Positions 60,901 to 64,000 of a stretch of 64,000 nucleotides of DNA are shown one piece after another. A program made the translations under genes and the position numbers. A model generated the notes under the pieces. It was not told where the DNA came from. It did not search any database and saw only the letters and a list, made by a program, of their open reading frames with translations. This stretch comes from Prevotellaceae bacterium UBA2744. GTDB taxonomy: Bacteria; Bacteroidota; Bacteroidia; Bacteroidales; Bacteroidaceae. Positions within the stretch are counted from its first letter, which is position 1; every line of letters starts with the position of its first letter. The stretch is taken from the NCBI GenBank assembly GCA_002353575.1, contig DEJQ01000032.1:25983-89982 (forward strand). Direction: 5' to 3'.

Positions 60901-63900
60901 CTTGCAGAGGTTCTGCCTCGAAGGTAGTGCCGTCGCGCTCCACGGTGAAGGTCACCGTCTTCAAAGCGTCGGTGCCCGTCAGCAGATTAGTGGTCTGGTC
61001 GGCCTGCAGAGTAAAGATAGCCTGTCCGAGGCTGTCCAGTTTCTGAGGCTCCTTGTTGGCTCCTGCCTTCATTCCGTTCTGCATATAGGCATATCCGCCG
61101 CCTAAGCGTACCATATCGACCTTCTCATACCTTGTGCTATTATTGTACGGATAGCGCTCTGCCACCTGCACCTGAATACGATATTTGCGTTCCATGCTGA
61201 ACACAGGGTACTTGAAGCTATAGAGTGCCTTTGTCGTGTCGTTGGGGTTTGCATATGCCAGAGGCACCTGACGAGAGTCACCCTTCAGGTCGGTAGCGTT
61301 GTAGAACTTGTCGCCGAAGTAGTCGAACGTGTCGTACGACAGCTGCTTGTAGATGACTTCAACAGGGCTGTGGTATATGCGGTTGTAGATGGCATTGTAG
61401 TTAGCCTTCGGGCTTTCTATCGTCTTGTTGTCCACGTCTCTGTAGCTGCCGGTGTAGGTAGTGTCGCGGCGTGTCAGACAGTCGGTCAGGTCGATTACCT
61501 CGCTCACCTGTCCCTCCTGGAACAGCGTAGGATAGCCCTTGCAATATACTTGCTGTACCTTCCAGCGCACGGGCGGCAGCATAAGCTCATACTCACCGGT
61601 TGCCTGGTCGGGCTGCACCACCATGCGCTTGCGCTCTGTGGTCACTGCGGTCTGGTGGCCGTTGCCTCGCGGATGCACGTAGGTAGTGTCACGACGTGTA
61701 CGGTTGGGGTTCAGATTATCGAATACAAGCCACGACGTATTGTCGCCCTCCAGGGTCATCACCATGGTCAGCGAGTCGCCCAGGTTGTTCGTTGAAAGGT
61801 TGTTACCCAGCGGCAACTTGCCCTGGTCATCGCCTCCTACCACGCGGCCTGTCAGTTTAACCTTCGTAGCGTCGTAGAAGTAGGTGCCGGCAATGTCGTC
61901 GTTGATGTTCTGCTTATTCTTGTTCTTATAGTAGCCCTCGCCCGTGAAGGTGTGTCCGGCCATCACCACCTGAATAGTGTGTTCGCCGGGCAGCATACGG
62001 AACGAGAAGCTGCCGTCGTGGTCGGTCTCGTAGATATCGCCTGTGTTGTCGTGTACCGTCTGACCATCGACTTTAAAGTTGGCACCCTTCACGGGGATGC
62101 TCGTGCCGTCGTACATTACGTAGCCCGAGAACCGCTTGCCGTTCTGGATGGTGAACTCGCGCAGTGCTACGTTGTTGCTGTGTGCATCGAAGGTGGCAGA
62201 TGCGCTGGTGGGCATCACCTCAATGCCGCCCCTGACTACGGTGCTCACGTTGTACGTGATGTCCGTCTTGTTGTGGTACGACAGTTCGTCTGCCTCGAAG
62301 AATCCGCTCTCGTCGGTATGCACCTTCACCGTGTCGCCATTGGCTATAATCTCCACTTGGATGTTAGGGGCACCCGTACCGTCGTTGAAGCGCACATAGC
62401 CCTCCACGCGGCCCGTATGCTTACACTCACCCAGCTTAGCATCGGTCTCAGTGGTGCTGATGCCTTCGCAGTCGTTGACGGCTATCACTTTATACTCATA
62501 CTTGAGCAGGGGCGACACGCTGGTGTCCTCGTAACTCAGTTGGTCTATGTCGGTAGCTATCTCCTTCCAGTCGCTGTCGCTGCCGCCCTCGTTGCGGCGC
62601 ATCACCTTGAAATAGTCAACGGGGTTGCCGTCGGTGTTCCACGACAGCAGCACACTGCTTTGGCGCGTCTGCGTCAGCAGCTGCTTATCAATCGTGCCCA
62701 TATTCTTGTGGTAGAAGTCAGGCAGCGTGGGCTTGGTGATGGTGGCAAATTTAGGCTCATCCACCGTCGTAGTGGCGGGAACGATGTTGTAGCCCTCCTT
62801 CTTCCACGTGTCGCCCAGCTTGTTGTAGAAGTTATCAGTGGTTTCCTGCACAGTGGTGCGCATCACGGGAACCACCTTGCCGTCGACGACCTGCCATACG
62901 TCCTTACCGCCCAGCGTATCTACCAGCTCGCTTGTAGTCAGATTCTTCTCTGTAGTCTGCATAACTGGTACGGCCTTGTTGTTGACAAGTTGCCAAGTGC
63001 CGGTTTGTCTGGCGTTCATCAGATTGACCACTTCGTTCTGGTTGGTCTTGTCGTAATGATTCACCCCCCAGTCATTCCATTCGGTACTGGTAATGGTAAA
63101 ACTTCTATCATTGGTTCCCCAAGGAAGAGTATTACCATTGTAATATACACAGAACCATATTATCTTGGCTTGGGGACGAGCGGATGGATAACTGTAAACA
63201 CGGTTTATATTCCATCTGCCGCCACTGCTAGACCATCCGATGATACAACCTATATAAGAATTTCCTGCATTGTTAGTATTTATCTTTCCGTCGAAGAGGC
63301 AGTCGGTCATATTCACATTTGCATTGTTTGAATGACCGATGATACCGCCGGCATGTCTATCTGTGCTGTTCACCTCTACTGATACTCTCACATGGTTAAG
63401 GGTAATGGTTGGGTCACCAGATATAGCACCACCAATGAGTCCGGCAGAATGCATACCGCCATTGACTTTTCCCTTTACGTGCAAGTCGGTGATAGTGACA
63501 CTATAAACTTGGGGGAATAGGGCTGCAAAACTGTTATTGCCACTATCGATATCGATATTGATCGTGTGGCCGTTACCGTGTAGGGTGCCGCGCCAGGGTG
63601 CATCGCTGAAGCCAACTGATTTTTTTACGCTAATGTCGGCTTGCAGGATGGCATCCACCCAGTAGGTGTTATTGGACTCTTTCACCATCTGAATGAACTG
63701 ATCCCAGTCTCTGGCGTTGCGGATGATAATTGTACTTCGAGAATACTCCTGTATAGCGATGCTGTTCGTAACCGTTACCTTAGCCGATTCATGGTCAACC
63801 TTGCGTGCCCACGTTTCGCAGCCTTCGAACTTGGTATCGAGGTGATCGGGGTCGAAGACGCAGTTCGCGATGGTCAAACTACTGTTGCTGTTGACCCAGC

Positions 63901-64000
63901 CAACGAAGCCGCCGTTGTAACTGCAGTTGGCTCCCTCGAAGCTGCCGTCGAACTTACAATTTCGGATGGTGACAGTGCCATTCATACCTCCCACAAAGCC
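54977..64000 (-). CDS. Giant modular surface protein (5' end outside window)
   Basis: The open frame runs to the window edge, so at least 3007 residues are present and the N-terminus is missing. In order: GLUG-like/beta-helix repeats (GGFVGW, AGLIGGAI, GGIIGHSN) over the first 270 residues or so; two short NNKAVPVMQTT-type repeats; an Fn3-like domain near 440-520; carboxypeptidase-regulatory-like beta-domains from about 525 (GRVEGYVRFNDG, FSGYVMYDG); a long unassigned centre; a Big/SbsA-like domain near 1850; two LamG/concanavalin-like domains (about 1930-2060 and 2140-2280); and WNWVSFNV/WNGIGYTP modules. The C-terminus YSVSGAKLGG...GVYIHNGKK resembles a type IX secretion sorting signal. It is probably an adhesin or glycan-binding surface fibre; no enzyme motif was recognised. 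Confidence 0.85.
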   Translation of the reverse strand, partial: GFVGGMNGTVTIRNCKFDGSFEGANCSYNGGFVGWVNSNSSLTIANCVFDPDHLDTKFEGCETWARKVDHESAKVTVTNSIAIQEYSRSTIIIRNARDWDQFIQMVKESNNTYWVDAILQADISVKKSVGFSDAPWRGTLHGNGHTINIDIDSGNNSFAALFPQVYSVTITDLHVKGKVNGGMHSAGLIGGAISGDPTITLNHVRVSVEVNSTDRHAGGIIGHSNNANVNMTDCLFDGKINTNNAGNSYIGCIIGWSSSGGRWNINRVYSYPSARPQAKIIWFCVYYNGNTLPWGTNDRSFTITSTEWNDWGVNHYDKTNQNEVVNLMNARQTGTWQLVNNKAVPVMQTTEKNLTTSELVDTLGGKDVWQVVDGKVVPVMRTTVQETTDNFYNKLGDTWKKEGYNIVPATTTVDEPKFATITKPTLPDFYHKNMGTIDKQLLTQTRQSSVLLSWNTDGNPVDYFKVMRRNEGGSDSDWKEIATDIDQLSYEDTSVSPLLKYEYKVIAVNDCEGISTTETDAKLGECKHTGRVEGYVRFNDGTGAPNIQVEIIANGDTVKVHTDESGFFEADELSYHNKTDITYNVSTVVRGGIEVMPTSASATFDAHSNNVALREFTIQNGKRFSGYVMYDGTSIPVKGANFKVDGQTVHDNTGDIYETDHDGSFSFRMLPGEHTIQVVMAGHTFTGEGYYKNKNKQNINDDIAGTYFYDATKVKLTGRVVGGDDQGKLPLGNNLSTNNLGDSLTMVMTLEGDNTSWLVFDNLNPNRTRRDTTYVHPRGNGHQTAVTTERKRMVVQPDQATGEYELMLPPVRWKVQQVYCKGYPTLFQEGQVSEVIDLTDCLTRRDTTYTGSYRDVDNKTIESPKANYNAIYNRIYHSPVEVIYKQLSYDTFDYFGDKFYNATDLKGDSRQVPLAYANPNDTTKALYSFKYPVFSMERKYRIQVQVAERYPYNNSTRYEKVDMVRLGGGYAYMQNGMKAGANKEPQKLDSLGQAIFTLQADQTTNLLTGTDALKTVTFTVERDGTTFEAEPLQGYVLNMFPIGESQDIMAEGKPILYDILRDPPGTASSSTLAKGATLNHTYTMSLTISAGPLFTYKYGEKMQAVSASVVAPQGVGTAVGPISAADTSDGELGEFKYDANGTKAFSYSMVVGNNISTSGDPSMVGADADLYIGTVQNAVVTPMSTIRAVTDSMWNEIKARAVQEEMVSEVGKNAKSGTVVYIAGGKNEKGDTLHLIRDVALGYGPKVQSQFIYSQKQLLTQIIPDKAKEIIDMMYLGTKAEAQAIADKTQRPVYLSLRQPTDSTFAVVNREVKGHAYNTVIDKAEDRINYLVVLPKNKTEQDFSDEVLEKYQTIKAWMQMIAQNEGEKLNANNLLANYDIAGAQGVNYSETFGTNFTNTWGHHFPIADEVDYFGPGSSHVAAAGSIGLTIASGILLSLAEMKTYTTPSVSGMSFNADPGYGYKSSVTFAGKMFQWTLAPVVAYATIGNDANAKAYNRTESFTIAADPNSRLNVDVYRVTASTGDVSTTVKPENVFTNDNFNNLYDEVIKQVGKGVKADQIMGPRGFVFRTRGGATQNPWEDERKTKMYDPGTVLDARTLKINNPTIRLDKQSVSGVSVNDAARFTIYLANESEKPDLADKPGAFTLFAVDQANPLGAKLTVDGQPLTTGGMNVTVMPGMTTQLQLEVRAGQGFDYEGLTIGVMSPTDPGNALARTTFDVHFLREAGGVTIATPGDKWVLNTDAEKSADRGWYIPVTINGFDRHQHNFDHIEFQYKESQRGDDSWVNLCSFYADSTLMAKANGVRRLMKENENIVTEFYGEGWETEKNYDLRAVVFCRNGSEFLTTPSKVISGVKDTRRPKLFGAPEPKNGILTSADDIVFNFSEDIEYNNLSAITNFEVRGEVNNNDISENVSVQFTGKSSVETEAKRNFSGKDLTIDLMVKPDTLAGRDMPLFSHGTSGQKLQLWVTKDFRLKGVVNGQEFTSDSTIAKNSFTQVAMVLNQTDSTVSFYNGGVQLGRTHKLTSLYKGTGPLIYGRTNDSNLSDRQYYQGRMMEARLWYSAMNGGLIGTTYGYRRLSGYEKNLVDYYPMNEGSGEYVLDHTQGANAKLIEASWAVPRGYSLGLKKETGGVRLTQDALNRTNNQDYTLMFWFRTDADGRGTLLSNGRGLKEDIGAQNQFHIGFEGDKLMYRSNGFAAEVEGNWSDNKWHHYAMTVNRGRNEVNIYMDKLQRATFAADSLGGISGGYPMIGGSRYDVFNAKDSLETRDGTTPLKGNFDELLFFEQALPPTLIDTYSTKSPQGDEYGLMTFLGFERQERQKNNDIEMVPYLYSKKIYLDDKREPRYQLDSLTKQPTGILVRDYVFADASSVVEKYIDNENAAPVVPYEEVKNLKFSFISKDNQLLVELEEPAAKLNHCSVYVTVRDVEDKNGNRMASPQTASFLVSNSSLEWLLNKMDYTVSYGIGGKLDLMFYNYSSSKHTYKIENCPKWLTLSSYSDALAPQTLANVEAVISKDLNVGTYNEIIYLTDEDGITEPFYLNLTVEGKQPEWTKSLNGDLLQYSMSISGQVYLNNEIDTDTRDIVGVFDDENVCHGFANISYSTQAGGGGLYLTVYDNVEKGRNLNFRLWQYSTGRELVLTTTDSIKFVKSAIMGTDTPVRFNGSNAFIQNISLEKGWNWVSFNVGGGEAFKLNELLDKLTWSVGDVMTDLNGGSTLFYNQDGKWMATPGSKDMKLAPQKAYGIKVDKPMNFPMAGNVISSEEGRTINVQPGWNGIGYTPTVNLTVETALSDYYDSAEPGDVIKSHTEFAYFTKTAGTGRWRGNLQYMKPGEGYMMLRKSDKPAVFVYPFYEPGSVFFDTSAYVSSVAPLRLTRSTMTVSAVIEGFEPEPGDVLVAYAGSEKCGEAVIGDSRLTRAEGGDEEPLYLNINGTQSESVWFAVERDGEMVASTKEMMKFIPDAVVGSPDQPTAINFAQADDEADEWYSVSGAKLGGRPATKGVYIHNGKKIIIK

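Overview
The window looks like chromosomal DNA of a gut or rumen Bacteroidales bacterium, most likely Prevotellaceae (Prevotella/Segatella-like). The evidence is the repeated TAnnTTTG -7 promoter boxes (twice with a TTTG -33 box at 19-21 bp), TonB-dependent receptors without Shine-Dalgarno-led starts, C-termini of the kind 'YDLQGRR...GIYIINGKK', a DUF4837 lipoprotein, a SusR-like propeller regulator and pectin-degradation genes. No rRNA, tRNA, transposase, integrase or CRISPR array was found.

Region 1 (1-22490) is a cobamide locus. On the minus strand a cobalamin riboswitch (about 5832-6000) leads two TonB-dependent receptors that flank a lipoprotein version of the cobalt chelatase CbiK. Divergent from it runs a plus-strand operon: cbiA (split into two reading frames), PduO-type adenosyltransferase, cobQ, cobD-type decarboxylase and cbiB. 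Convergent to that is cobS-cobU-cobT (lower-ligand attachment). Next are btuF-btuC without a btuD ATPase. A minus-strand corrin-ring operon follows, in which four fusion proteins carry eight activities: CobJ-CbiC, CbiE-CbiT, CbiG-CbiF and CbiJ-CbiD. A HAD phosphatase ends it. CbiL (C20 methylation) is not in the window.

Region 2 (22518-25314) is acetate metabolism, pta and ackA, with a small four-helix-bundle gene between them that is framed by a 17-bp perfect inverted repeat.

Region 3 (25333-45189) is a rhamnogalacturonan/pectin utilisation region without SusC/SusD: GH2, CE12 esterase and GH106 in one operon; a 57-aa ferredoxin; a DUF4837 lipoprotein; a propeller-AraC regulator with no kinase; two overlapping genes with alginate-lyase-like domains, the second fused to a GH28/GH49-like beta-helix; a repeat-rich gap; GH51 arabinofuranosidase; and a convergent GH105 unsaturated uronyl hydrolase.

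Region 4 (45256-51700) is a compact eight-gene operon, argR-GNAT-argG-pspC-argC-argD-folP-cdaA, with a palindromic ArgR-box candidate just downstream of the predicted transcription start. It ties arginine synthesis, folate synthesis and c-di-AMP synthesis to one promoter.

Region 5 (51752-64000) holds a phosphopantetheinyl transferase with a probably leaderless mRNA, a two-gene (p)ppGpp hydrolase/synthetase pair, and the last 9 kb of a giant modular surface protein followed by a lipoprotein that shares its C-terminal repeat type. A 33-nt AT-rich simple-repeat element occurs at least four times. One copy encodes the hydrophobic core of a signal peptide.
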